A stretch of 64,000 nt of DNA from Corynebacterium variabile (GTDB taxonomy: Bacteria > Actinomycetota > Actinomycetes > Mycobacteriales > Mycobacteriaceae), in assembly GCF_006539825.1 (NCBI RefSeq), contig NZ_BJNT01000019.1, positions 1-64,000 of the forward strand, in the 5' to 3' direction. Positions 42,246 through 50,828 of the stretch are shown piece after piece. Each line of letters opens with the position of its first letter. The stretch's first letter is position 1. Both the position numbers and the translations under genes were made by a program. The notes under the pieces are model-generated. The model ran no database searches. It had not been told where the DNA came from and was given only the letters and a program-made list of their open reading frames with translations.

Positions 42246-43652
42246 ATGGACATCCTGCTCAGCATCCTCGGACTCCTGGGCTTCGTACTGCTCACCGCGG
42301 GCACCGGCGTTTTCGTCGCCGTGGAGTTCTCGACCACCAGTCTGGAACGTTCCACGATCGACAACGACGTCGCCACCCGCGGTGACGCTGCATCGAAGAT
42401 GGTGCAGAAGGCGCACAGCAATCTCAGCTTCATGCTCTCAGGCATGCAGCTGGGAATCACGCTGACGACGCTGGCCACCGGCTATCTCGCCGAACCCATC
42501 CTGGCGAAGTTCTTCACCCCCATGCTCGAACTGGTGGGGTTGAGTGAGTCGGCCTCGATGCCGATCGCCCTGGTACTCAGCCTGGTGGTCGCGACGATCC
42601 TGTCGATGGTCTTCGGCGAGCTCGTGCCGAAGAACATGGCGATCGCCAATCCGTTGGGTACTGCCCGGGTCCTCACGGCCCCGGTGTGGCACTTCAACAA
42701 GATCTTCCGCGGTTTCATCCGTGCGCTGAACTGGGTGGCGAACCACATCGTCCGGCGGTTCGGCATCGAGCCCGCCGATGAGCTGGCCTCCGCCCGCTCC
42801 CCGCAGGAGCTCAGCGCCCTGGTGCGTCATTCCTCCGGCTCCGAGGGTTTCGACCAGTCCAAGGTCCGGATCCTCGACCGGTCGCTGCGTTTCGGCGATG
42901 CCACAGCCGAGGACCTCATGACCCCACGGGCGAAGGTCGACACGCTCGACGTCGATGATTCAGCCCTGGTGCTCATCCGCCTGGCCCATGAGTCCGGCCA
43001 CTCCCGGTTCCCGGTGGTCCGCGGTGATCTCGATGAGACGGTCGGCGTCGTCCATGTGAAAGACGCGCTGACCATCCCTGCTGCGGCCCGCGCCACGACA
43101 CTGGTCGGCGCACTCGCCCGTCCGGTGCCGGCGGTGCCGGAGAGTCTCGGCGGGGACGCGGTACTCCGTCAGGTCCGGCTCGCCGGCTCACAGCTCATCC
43201 TGGTCGCCGACGAGTACGGCGGCACCGCCGGTATCGTCACCATCGAGGACGTCGTCGAGGAGATCCTCGGCGAGGTCTGGGACGAGCACGACAACCGGGA
43301 AGAAGAGCAGGAGATCCGTCAGGTCGGCCGGAGCTGGGAGGTGGCGGGACTACTGCGCTGTGACGAGCTCACCGACATCTGCGGGTATACCGCCCCCGAC
43401 GGCCCCTACGAAACCCTCGGCGGTCTGGTGATGGCCACGCTCGGCCGGATTCCCTCGGTCGGTGACATCGTCGCACTGCCCGCGGACGACCGCGGAATGA
43501 TGGACGCTTTCGCCGACGGTCCGGAGGTCCGCTGGGAGGCGCGGGTGGAGTCCATGGACGTCCGCCGCGTCGACAAGGTCCTGCTGCGTCCTGTGACGCT
43601 GACGCCCCGGCCAGACGATCCGGAACAGGGAGGTGCCGACGATGAGCGGTGA
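42246..43652 (+). CDS. CNNM/CorC-type membrane protein (DUF21, CBS pair, CorC_HlyC)
   Basis: The 468-residue protein has a DUF21 transmembrane region (four helices to about 180, including F-G-E-L-V-P-K-N-M-A), a CBS pair (about 200-330, with M-T-P-R and the repeat V-H-V-K-D-A-L), and a C-terminal CorC_HlyC domain. The family transports Mg2+ or other divalent cations. It corresponds to Rv1842c of Mycobacterium tuberculosis in a similar neighbourhood. The start is ATG 42246. The next gene overlaps its 3' end. Confidence 0.88.
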   Translation: MDILLSILGLLGFVLLTAGTGVFVAVEFSTTSLERSTIDNDVATRGDAASKMVQKAHSNLSFMLSGMQLGITLTTLATGYLAEPILAKFFTPMLELVGLSESASMPIALVLSLVVATILSMVFGELVPKNMAIANPLGTARVLTAPVWHFNKIFRGFIRALNWVANHIVRRFGIEPADELASARSPQELSALVRHSSGSEGFDQSKVRILDRSLRFGDATAEDLMTPRAKVDTLDVDDSALVLIRLAHESGHSRFPVVRGDLDETVGVVHVKDALTIPAAARATTLVGALARPVPAVPESLGGDAVLRQVRLAGSQLILVADEYGGTAGIVTIEDVVEEILGEVWDEHDNREEEQEIRQVGRSWEVAGLLRCDELTDICGYTAPDGPYETLGGLVMATLGRIPSVGDIVALPADDRGMMDAFADGPEVRWEARVESMDVRRVDKVLLRPVTLTPRPDDPEQGGADDER

Positions 43653-44700
43653 TATCTGGGCAGTGGTCCTCACTGTCATCCTGCTGGCCGTCAACGCCTA
43701 CTTCGTGGGCGTGGAGTTCGCCCTGATCTCCTCGCGCCGTGACCGGCTGGAGAACATGGCCGCCTCCGGCAACCGTCGGGCCCGCCAGGTGATCAGAGCG
43801 ACGGAAGATCTCACGATCATGCTCGCCGGCGCCCAGTTCGGCATCACCATCGCCTCACTGCTGCTGGGCAAGGTCGGCGAGCCGGCCATCGCCCATCTCA
43901 TCGAGGCGCCGTTCCACGCTCTCGGACTGCCGGATGATCTGCTGCATCCGGTCGGATTCGCCATCGCGCTGCTGCTGGTCACGATACTGCACATCATCCT
44001 CGGTGAGATGGTCCCGAAGAACATCGCCCTGGCGGGACCGGAATCGGTGGCGACCATCCTCGTCGGCCCGCACATGCTGTTCTGCAAGATCGCGCACCCG
44101 ATCATGGTCATGCTCAACTGGATCGCCCGGATGACCCTGCACCTGTTCGGCATCGAGCAGCGCGATGAGCTGGATTCGACAGTCTCCCCCTCCGAGTTGG
44201 CGGAGATGATCTCCGAATCCAGGTCCGAGGGCCTCATCGCCCCGGCCGAGGCCAACCGGCTGTCCAACGCCCTGAACTCCTCGAAGCGCACCCTGCACGA
44301 GGTGCTCATCCCCCGCGACCGCGTCCGCGCGCTGTCCTACGGTCCGCAGGGCATCACCGTCGGACAGATCGAGGACGCCGTCTCTGAGACGGGCTTCTCC
44401 CGCTTCCCCGTCACCGATGACGCCGGAACCTACATGGGATACGTCCACGTCAAGGATGTGCTCGACAATGTCCTCGATCCGGCGACCGGCCCGGAGCAGC
44501 TGCTCGACGTCAATGACCTGCGTCCGCTGATCACCGTCGAGGGCGGGGCGAACTTCGATGTCGCCATGAAGGAGCTGCGCCAGACGAGTTCGCACATGGC
44601 GCAGGTCTCGGAGAACGGGGTGATCGTCGGTGTGGTCACCCTGGAGGACGTCATCGAGGAACTGGTGGGAACAGTGCGTGACTGGACCCATGATGACTGA
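43642..44700 (+). CDS. CNNM/CorC-type membrane protein (DUF21, CBS pair), shorter paralog
   Basis: The 352-residue protein is a paralog of the preceding one: DUF21 with I-L-G-E-M-V-P-K-N-I-A and CBS repeats, but ends soon after the second CBS (E-E-L-V-G-T-V), so the C-terminal CorC domain is missing. It matches the Rv1841c type. ATG 43642 was chosen because AGGGAGG lies 9 nt upstream; the in-frame GTG 9 nt earlier would leave no ribosome-binding site. The pair may form a heteromeric transporter. Confidence 0.87.
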   Translation: MSGDIWAVVLTVILLAVNAYFVGVEFALISSRRDRLENMAASGNRRARQVIRATEDLTIMLAGAQFGITIASLLLGKVGEPAIAHLIEAPFHALGLPDDLLHPVGFAIALLLVTILHIILGEMVPKNIALAGPESVATILVGPHMLFCKIAHPIMVMLNWIARMTLHLFGIEQRDELDSTVSPSELAEMISESRSEGLIAPAEANRLSNALNSSKRTLHEVLIPRDRVRALSYGPQGITVGQIEDAVSETGFSRFPVTDDAGTYMGYVHVKDVLDNVLDPATGPEQLLDVNDLRPLITVEGGANFDVAMKELRQTSSHMAQVSENGVIVGVVTLEDVIEELVGTVRDWTHDD

Positions 44701-45622
44701 CACGATGACCCGCACACTGATCCTCACCCCCGAGGAATGGCAGGACCGCCGGGCCGACCACGAACGTGCCGCCGACGCCCTCACCGCCGCGCACCGTGCC
44801 CGTCGGTCAGCCGGTGAGCGGCATCCGGTGTGGGACTTCATGTTCACCTACTACCCGGTGAAACCCGGCCAGTTGCGCCGCTGGTCCCCCGGCACCGGTG
44901 TCGGACTTCTCCTCCCCGAGGACGCCGACCGCAGCAGTCTCCCCGGTCCCGCGAAGTTCCATCACGTGGTCGCCGCGGAGGAGGGCGAGGCCTGGACCCT
45001 CGACACCGGGGCCTTCTTCGCCGCCCGTGGCAGTGCGGTGACCTTCATCCACTCGCTGCTGCGGGGCACGGCGTCCCGCCCACCGCGGTTCTCCTGCTTC
45101 GGAATGCACGAATGGGCGATGGTCTACCGGGACCGGCCCCGCCATCCCGAGCCGCTGCGTCTCGGTGCCGCCGGGACCGACCGGGTGGTGGAAGCCAACC
45201 GGATCAGCTGCACCCACTTCGATGCTTTCCGTTTCTTCACCCCGCAGGCCGTTCCCCGCAATGACCGCACCCCCACCCGGGAGAACCAGCGGCAGATGGA
45301 GCAGCCGGGCTGCCTCCACGCCACGATGGACCTCTACAAGTGGGCCACGAAGCTCGGCCCCCTGCTCCCCGGGGATCTGTGGCTCGACACGTTCCGACTG
45401 GCCTGCGACGTCCGGGCGACGGACATGGAGGCGAGTCCCTATGATCTGCGTGCCTGGGGCTATGAGCCCGTGGCGGTGGAGACCCCGGCGGGACGCGCCG
45501 AGTACGTCCGACGGCAGAAGGAGTTCGCCGGCCGCGGACAGCAGCTCAGGGAGCGTATCGTCTCCCTCATAGAGACCGCCTACCCGGATCTCGCGACGAC
45601 GACAGGTGGTGACCGACTGTGA
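44693..45622 (+). CDS. Conserved actinobacterial protein annotated as 3-methyladenine DNA glycosylase
   Basis: A 309-residue soluble protein with P-V-W-D-F-M-F-T-Y-Y-P-V near the N-terminus, a central C-F-G-M-H-E-W-A-M-V-Y and H-F-D-A-F-R-F-F-T. Related proteins in mycobacteria and corynebacteria carry the label 3-methyladenine DNA glycosylase, but I see no helix-hairpin-helix or AAG-type active site, so the enzymatic name is weak. Starts at ATG 44693 (overlap ATGACTGA with the preceding stop); ATG 44690 and 44705 are alternatives. Confidence 0.65.
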   Translation: MTDTMTRTLILTPEEWQDRRADHERAADALTAAHRARRSAGERHPVWDFMFTYYPVKPGQLRRWSPGTGVGLLLPEDADRSSLPGPAKFHHVVAAEEGEAWTLDTGAFFAARGSAVTFIHSLLRGTASRPPRFSCFGMHEWAMVYRDRPRHPEPLRLGAAGTDRVVEANRISCTHFDAFRFFTPQAVPRNDRTPTRENQRQMEQPGCLHATMDLYKWATKLGPLLPGDLWLDTFRLACDVRATDMEASPYDLRAWGYEPVAVETPAGRAEYVRRQKEFAGRGQQLRERIVSLIETAYPDLATTTGGDRL

Positions 45623-46179
45623 CTGAAGGTCCGAGGCACGCGAGCGCACGCCGTTCACGGGGTGTGGCGACATGGGTCTGGGCGGTACCGGTGGCGGTGG
45701 TCGTCATCATCGCGGTGTTCATCGGGTGGCTCGCACTTTCCCGCGACGACGACAGTGACGCCTCCGGGTGTATCGCCGGAGATCTCGGCCTGCTGGTGTG
45801 GGCGGATCCTGCTACCGAGGACACCGCCCGGTCTCTGGTGGACGCCTACGCCGCGGCTGATCCGGTGGTGCGCGACTTCTGCGTCCGGCCCCGGCTCGAG
45901 ATCAAGGACACAGCCGCGGCTGTGGACGAGTACCGCTCAGCGATGCCGGGTGTGGCACCGGTATGGCTGCCGGCCGGCTCTGAGCTCACGGCCGGACTTG
46001 CCGGAGCACCCGAGGACCCCCCGGTCGTCGGAACCACTGCTGAGGGACTGCCGGTACCGCTGGTGGCCTTCGGTTCCTCACCGATGGTGCAGGAGGACCA
46101 GGCGCGCGCAGCCGCCGACTTCCTGCGGACAGCGACGGCCGGAGAAGGAGACAGCGGAGAAGACGGCGGAGAGAACTAG
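45619..46179 (+). CDS. Membrane-anchored protein with extracytoplasmic domain, family unknown
   Basis: The 186-residue protein has one N-terminal membrane segment (V-A-V-V-V-I-I-A-V-F-I-G-W-L-A-L, about 25-40). The outside part resembles fragments of periplasmic substrate-binding domains (L-L-V-W-A-D-P-A, P-V-W-L-P-A-G-S). Starts with GTG 45619, coupled to the preceding stop (GTGA). The last residues are Glu/Gly-rich. No enzymatic motif is visible. It overlaps the convergent MerR gene by 4 bp. Confidence 0.6.
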   Translation: MTEGPRHASARRSRGVATWVWAVPVAVVVIIAVFIGWLALSRDDDSDASGCIAGDLGLLVWADPATEDTARSLVDAYAAADPVVRDFCVRPRLEIKDTAAAVDEYRSAMPGVAPVWLPAGSELTAGLAGAPEDPPVVGTTAEGLPVPLVAFGSSPMVQEDQARAAADFLRTATAGEGDSGEDGGEN

Positions 46180-46721
46180 GAACTGCGGAGACGGCGACGG
46201 GCGGCGAGCTCGTCGCCCATCACGGCCTGGCCCTCGTCGACGGACTCCCCGTCCTCGTCCCGGCGTTCGGCCGGGAAAGCGGTGATCGTGCCGGTCAGTT
46301 CCTTCATCAGTCCGGGCACCGCGATGCCGAAGACACCCTGGCCACCGTTGAGCAGGTCGATGACCTCTTCCGGGGAGCTGCAGGCGTAGACGGTCTTGCC
46401 GTCGGAGACGAGAGTGAGGCCGGCGAGGTCGTCAATGCCGAAGTTCTCGAGCTTGGCGACGGCGCGCCGGATGTTCTGCAGGGAGATGCCGGTGTCCAGC
46501 AGTCCCTTGACGATCTTCAGCACGAGGATGTCGCGGAAAGAATACAGCCGCTGACTTCCGGACCCCTTGGCCGTCCGGATCGTCGGCTGGACCAGCTTGG
46601 TCCGCGCCCAGTAGTCGAGCTGGCGGTAGGTGATGCCCGCGACCTGGCATGCCGTGGTCACCCGGTACCCCGACTCCTGGTCGTCGTGGTGGACCTCGAA
46701 CAGAGCGTCCTGCTGATCCAT
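46176..46721 (-). CDS. MerR-family regulator (Rv1830-like)
   Basis: The 181-residue protein has an N-terminal MerR helix-turn-helix: Y-R-V-T-T-A-C-Q-V-A-G-I-T-Y-R-Q-L-D-Y-W, then S-G-S-Q-R-L-Y-S-F-R-D-I. The sensor half lacks metal-binding cysteines. It corresponds to the second MerR of the mycobacterial garA locus. A TTGACT / TAGTCT promoter lies upstream at 46782-46809 with a 16-bp spacer, and a palindrome lies further up. Confidence 0.87.
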   Translation of the reverse strand: MDQQDALFEVHHDDQESGYRVTTACQVAGITYRQLDYWARTKLVQPTIRTAKGSGSQRLYSFRDILVLKIVKGLLDTGISLQNIRRAVAKLENFGIDDLAGLTLVSDGKTVYACSSPEEVIDLLNGGQGVFGIAVPGLMKELTGTITAFPAERRDEDGESVDEGQAVMGDELAARRRLRSS

Positions 46722-46781
46722 GCGTGTCTCCTCATACTCCGGCGCGCGTGTCCTCCGCGCGCCTGTAGTTCACCTGACCCA

Positions 46782-46864
46782 AGACTAGACGGACGGGTGG
46801 AACAGTCAACCCCCTCATGCAGGAAAATGTTCGATCCACCGTCAAAGTCTCAAGTTCAACTTGA
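46782..46864 (-). promoter_or_regulatory. Promoter and palindrome upstream of the MerR (Rv1830-like) gene
   Basis: On the minus strand, -35 TTGACT (46804-46809) and -10 TAGTCT (46782-46787) are 16 bp apart. A perfect palindrome TCAAGTTCAACTTGA lies at 46850-46864, about 40 bp upstream of the -35, a position fitting an activator or an autoregulatory MerR site. Its ligand protein is unknown. Confidence 0.5.
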
Positions 46865-46893
46865 CGTTGAGGGTGATGGTAGCAGAGCAGAGC

Positions 46894-46925
46894 AACGACA
46901 GGCGTGTAACAACACGCCTGTCGTT
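46894..46925 (-). terminator. Hairpin after the merR (Rv1828-like) gene
   Basis: A perfect 14-bp stem (46894-46907 with 46912-46925) with a 4-nt loop lies 26 bp after the stop of the upstream MerR gene. It lacks a T-run. It probably ends or attenuates the odhI-merR transcript before the next MerR promoter. Confidence 0.7.
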
Positions 46926-46951
46926 CAGGGAAGTCAGGAAGTTCTCGCCGT

Positions 46952-47716
46952 CTACCGGGCGAGATTGGACTTGACCATCGAGGCGTGCAGTGAGACGAGC
47001 AGTGCACTGACTTCGCGGCCGACCTCCGAGGCACGCTCTGCGGCGTTCTCGTCGCGGCGGTGCGCCACCGGCTCGGTGACCCGGTTGACCAGGTCGGACT
47101 GACGTCGGGCCATGGTGACCAGCGAGCGCAGGTGGCGGGAGTCGATACCGAACTCCCCCAGCTTCGCCGCGATCTGCACGACCTCGACGTCGTCGGTGGA
47201 GAAGAACCCGGCGGCGTCCGGAACCACCATCTCCATCCGGACGAGGACGCCGAGGAAATCATCGTCGGCTCCGGAACGCACGCAGACATCGGCCCGGGTG
47301 AGTCGACGGACCTGCGGAGCGCGGAACTGCTCGGCGGTCACCGCACCCGCGACAGAATCACTGTGCGAGTTGATGGTGGTGACATTGCCGGCGTCCATCG
47401 CGTCGAGACGTTCCTTGATGACCTTCAGCGGCAGGAACTCGTCCCGCTGCAGGCCGAGGATGTAACGGATCCGGGAGATGTCCTCCGGGGAGAACCGCCG
47501 GTAACCGGACTTGCTGCGCCGGGGGCTGATCAGCCCCTCCGCCTCGAAGAACCGGATCTTGGAGACCTTGACCTCCGGGAAATCGGCCTGGAGGTTCTTG
47601 ATCACGTCACCGATCGACGAGGTCGGGAGAATTCCCTGGCCGCGGTCGAGCGCGGGGGCATTCTCCTTCGCGGTCTTGTCGTCGGACTGGCGGGCTGCTC
47701 CGGACTGCGAACTCAC
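46952..47716 (-). CDS. MerR-family regulator (Rv1828-like)
   Basis: The 254-residue protein has a MerR helix-turn-helix (V-K-V-S-K-I-R-F-F-E-A-E-G-L-I-S-P-R, then S-G-Y-R-R-F-S-P-E-D) and a C-terminal region with a long helical dimerisation segment and a small-domain region conserved in the mycobacterial Rv1828 family. GTG 47716 was chosen because GAGGAG lies 6-11 nt upstream, whereas the ATG at 47767 has no comparable site. It follows odhI by about 120 bp. Confidence 0.88.
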   Translation of the reverse strand: MSSQSGAARQSDDKTAKENAPALDRGQGILPTSSIGDVIKNLQADFPEVKVSKIRFFEAEGLISPRRSKSGYRRFSPEDISRIRYILGLQRDEFLPLKVIKERLDAMDAGNVTTINSHSDSVAGAVTAEQFRAPQVRRLTRADVCVRSGADDDFLGVLVRMEMVVPDAAGFFSTDDVEVVQIAAKLGEFGIDSRHLRSLVTMARRQSDLVNRVTEPVAHRRDENAAERASEVGREVSALLVSLHASMVKSNLAR

Positions 47717-47835
47717 GATTCTCCTCGATACCGGCTGGAACTTCGGGTCATTCAGGTCTTGATACACGTCCGCCGACCCGGACGGGGTCCGGGCCGACGG
47801 TCACATCATGCGGACACGCGGTCCGCGCCGGCCGG

Positions 47836-48270
47836 TCAGGCCTCCTTGGCCCCGTTGAGGAAGACAAGGCGGAACTTACCGATCTGGATCTCGTCACCGT
47901 TGCTCAGCACGGCGGAGTTCTTCGGCTCGCGGTTGACGTAGGTGCCGTTGAGCGATCCCACGTCGACCACCTCGTAGTCGTCGCCGCTGCGACGGAACTC
48001 CGCGTGACGACGGGAGACGGTGACATCGTCGAGGAAGATGTCACTGTCGGGGTGACGCCCCGCAGTGGTCGTGTCCTGGTCGAGCAGGAAACGGGAGCCC
48101 GCATTCGGGCCACGCTTCACGACGAGAAGCGCGGAGCCGGAGGGCAGTCCTTCCACACCTGCGGGTGAGGACTCGGACTGCACACCGGTCTCCATCTCCT
48201 TGAGGAGGTCAGCGCGGAAGACCGAGGTGGTTTCGACCGAGGCCTCCGGGATACCGGTGTTGTCGCTCAT
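47836..48270 (-). CDS. odhI: FHA-domain regulator OdhI/GarA
   Basis: The 144-residue protein has the phospho-acceptor motif E-T-T-S-V-F (Thr14/Thr15) used by PknG and PknB. The FHA domain follows, with A-G-R-H-P-D-S-D-I-F, S-R-R-H-A-E-F and L-N-G-T-Y-V-N. The unphosphorylated form inhibits 2-oxoglutarate dehydrogenase; the phosphorylated form does not. An AGGAGGAAC site precedes the ATG, and a TATGAT -10 (48373-48378 on this strand) is about 100 bp upstream. It lies downstream of secA2, as in mycobacteria. Confidence 0.94.
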   Translation of the reverse strand: MSDNTGIPEASVETTSVFRADLLKEMETGVQSESSPAGVEGLPSGSALLVVKRGPNAGSRFLLDQDTTTAGRHPDSDIFLDDVTVSRRHAEFRRSGDDYEVVDVGSLNGTYVNREPKNSAVLSNGDEIQIGKFRLVFLNGAKEA

Positions 48271-48372
48271 GTTCAGTTCCTCCTGGAATCTGGTACTGGT
48301 GACCGTTGTCGCCCCACCACGGTCGCGGAGGGGCGTTAGGCACAACAGGCGGTCTGCCTGTGAGTCGTTTTC

Positions 48373-48378
48373 ATCATA
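48373..48378 (-). promoter_or_regulatory. -10 element (TATGAT) of the odhI promoter
   Basis: A consensus-like TATGAT on the minus strand lies in the 164-bp spacer between secA2 and odhI, about 100 bp before the odhI ATG. It allows odhI to be transcribed independently of secA2, with a leader of roughly 95 nt. Confidence 0.5.
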
Positions 48379-48434
48379 CTACCCGTCACGAATCCGGGTG
48401 GCGTCGCGTTACGGGATTACACCCGTGAAGTTAC

Positions 48435-50750
48435 TCACCGGAACATCGAGGCGATGGATCCCATCACAGAACCACCCGTGGAGCTCAGCGGGTTGTCATT
48501 GACCATGTAGGTCCAAGTCGCACTGGGCTTGTGGAGGCCCAGGTCTCCCAGGGACACGCCGTCGGCGGTGATCTCCGCCTCGGTGAAGGTCTCCCTGGCC
48601 AGCGACACCGCACGCTCGGCGAGTTCACCGAATGCAGCGATGGACAACCGGTGGAACTCGTCGATCGGGCTCTCCCTGGCGATCGCACGGAGGTGGATCG
48701 ACTCCCGCACGTCGTCGAGGTAGGCCAGGTGCTCGCTCCACTCGTGGTCGAGGTGGTAGAGCATGATCTCCCGGGCGGCCTGGACCAGCACTTCGTGGTC
48801 GATACCGGCGGCCTGCAGGGCCCCGGCCTTCTCCACGTCGTGGTAGCTCAGGTCGTCCCACGCGGCTTCGGTGTCCAGCACCCGGTCGCGCCGCTCGTTG
48901 ACGATGGCACGCTGGTCGGCGATGAGCTTGTTGTACTTCCACGTCGTCGCGTGGATGTCGAGCATCTGCCCCTCTGTGACGCGCTGGCAGTGGTCGACGA
49001 ACTGGAGCACCTTCTTCTGCTCCATCCGGCCGTCCTCGTCCGGCTGCGCGGTGAGTTCCTCACCCGCACCGCCGACGGAGACCATGTCGTCCTCCAGGGA
49101 CACGAAGAAGACCGAGTAGCCGGGATCACCCTGGCGTCCGGCACGGCCCCGCAACTGGTTGTCGAGGCGGGCGGAGCGGAACCGCCCCACCCCCACGACG
49201 TGCAGGCCACCGAGCTCGACGACCCGGTCATGCTCCTCCTGCCCCGGCTCACCTTCGGTTCCGCCGAGACGGATGTCGGTGCCTCGCCCCGCCATCTGGG
49301 TTGAGACAGTCACCCGCCCGGGGCGTCCTGCCTCGGCGATGATCCCGGCCTCGGCCTCGTGGTTCTTGGCGTTGAGCACATTGCATTCCACACCACGCAT
49401 GACCAGCGCGTCGGCGATGCTCTCCGACTGGGCGACATCCTGGGTGCCGACCAGCACCGGCTTCCCGGTCCGTTGGATCTCCACGATGTGGTCGATGACC
49501 GCGGCGTCCCGCTCGGTGGCCTCGGCGTAGACGTGGTCGACCTCGTCGAAACGCTGCGTCGGGTCGTTCGGGTCGATGACACTCACCGAGAGCCCGTAGA
49601 ACTGTCGCAGCTGGTCGCTCGCGGCGACCGCAGTGCCGGTCATGCCGCACTTCTGGGGGTAGAGACCGAGCAGCGCCTGAATCGTCACCTGGTCGAGGAT
49701 CCGGCCGCCGTCGGTGACGGTCAGCCCCTCCTTCGCCTCCACCGCAGCCTGCAGACCGTCCGGCCACCGCTGCAGTTCGGCGACGCGTCCCCGGGAGTTG
49801 TCGATCAGTGCCACTGCACCGTCACGCACGAGGTAGTGCACGTCGCGGACCAGAAGGTGCTGGGCGTGCAGCGCGACATTGACCTGGGAGAGCAGGTCGC
49901 CGGCGTCTTCTCCGTAGAGGGAGTCGATACCCAGCTGCTTCTCGACGAACGCTGAGCCGGCGTCGGTGAGGAAGATGTTCCGGCGGTCTCCGGAGACGGT
50001 GAAGTGACGGTCCTCGTCCATCCGCCGGACCAGGTCGGTGATCGACGCCGCCGGACCTGCGCCCGGCTCGGAGCCGGCGAGCACCAGCGGCACCAGGGCC
50101 TCGTCGACCATCACCGAGTCAGCCTCATCGACCACGGCGACATCGGCGGGGGTACGCACGGCGTCCTCCCGGCGGGTGATGAGCTGGTCGCGCAGCACAT
50201 CGAAGCCGATCTCGTTGATCGCGCCGAACACCACGTCGCAGGAGTAGACCTCACGCCGGGCGTCGGGGCCGGCCTCCTCCGCGATCGCACCGTGGGTCAG
50301 GCCGAAGAAGTCGAGCAACGGGCCCATCCACTGCTCGTCACGACCCGCCAGGAAGGAGTTCACCGTAATGACGTGGACCTTCTTGCCCTGCAGGCCGTAG
50401 CCGACCGCCGTCATCGCACCGACCAGGGTCTTACCCTCACCGGTGGCCATCTCCACGACATCGCCGACGAGCATGCGCAGCGCACCCTGGAGCTGCACGT
50501 CGAACGGGCGCATCCCCAGGGTGCGGGACGCCGCCTCGCGGACCGCCGCGAGCAGCAGTGGAGCATCCTCGACGGTGCGCGCCTCGTCGGAGCCGATGCA
50601 CGAATGGGCGATCTCCACGACCTCCGCGTCAGAGGCGTCGGAGAGCCGGTCAGAGGCCTTCTCCGCCTCCCCCACGATCGTCTTCGACTTCTTCTGGTTC
50701 GCCGTCGTCGACGATCCCATGGCCTTCCAGAACCAGCCGAATCCGGCCAT
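48435..50750 (-). CDS. secA2: Accessory preprotein translocase ATPase SecA2
   Basis: A 771-residue SecA homolog, shorter than SecA1. Walker A is M-A-T-G-E-G-K-T, Walker B V-A-V-V-D-E-A-D, and the helicase-like second domain has Q-M-A-G-R-G-T-D-I-R-L-G-G and G-R-A-G-R-Q-G-D-P-G. The C-terminal zinc-binding tail of SecA1 is absent. It drives export of a subset of proteins through SecYEG. The start is ATG 50750 (an in-frame GTG precedes it); GAAAGG lies upstream. Position near odhI parallels Mycobacterium. Confidence 0.94.
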   Translation of the reverse strand: MAGFGWFWKAMGSSTTANQKKSKTIVGEAEKASDRLSDASDAEVVEIAHSCIGSDEARTVEDAPLLLAAVREAASRTLGMRPFDVQLQGALRMLVGDVVEMATGEGKTLVGAMTAVGYGLQGKKVHVITVNSFLAGRDEQWMGPLLDFFGLTHGAIAEEAGPDARREVYSCDVVFGAINEIGFDVLRDQLITRREDAVRTPADVAVVDEADSVMVDEALVPLVLAGSEPGAGPAASITDLVRRMDEDRHFTVSGDRRNIFLTDAGSAFVEKQLGIDSLYGEDAGDLLSQVNVALHAQHLLVRDVHYLVRDGAVALIDNSRGRVAELQRWPDGLQAAVEAKEGLTVTDGGRILDQVTIQALLGLYPQKCGMTGTAVAASDQLRQFYGLSVSVIDPNDPTQRFDEVDHVYAEATERDAAVIDHIVEIQRTGKPVLVGTQDVAQSESIADALVMRGVECNVLNAKNHEAEAGIIAEAGRPGRVTVSTQMAGRGTDIRLGGTEGEPGQEEHDRVVELGGLHVVGVGRFRSARLDNQLRGRAGRQGDPGYSVFFVSLEDDMVSVGGAGEELTAQPDEDGRMEQKKVLQFVDHCQRVTEGQMLDIHATTWKYNKLIADQRAIVNERRDRVLDTEAAWDDLSYHDVEKAGALQAAGIDHEVLVQAAREIMLYHLDHEWSEHLAYLDDVRESIHLRAIARESPIDEFHRLSIAAFGELAERAVSLARETFTEAEITADGVSLGDLGLHKPSATWTYMVNDNPLSSTGGSVMGSIASMFR

Positions 50751-50828
50751 CACACGCCTTTCGAAGGAGATACAGTCCGCTCCAGCCTAACCGATCACCG
50801 TCACCGCACAGCCCGGTAGTCTGCGGTC

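Noticed and set aside
48411-48426. Terminator after secA2
   Set aside because: Only a 5-bp stem (ACGGG/CCCGT) with a 6-nt loop and no T-run; too weak to support.
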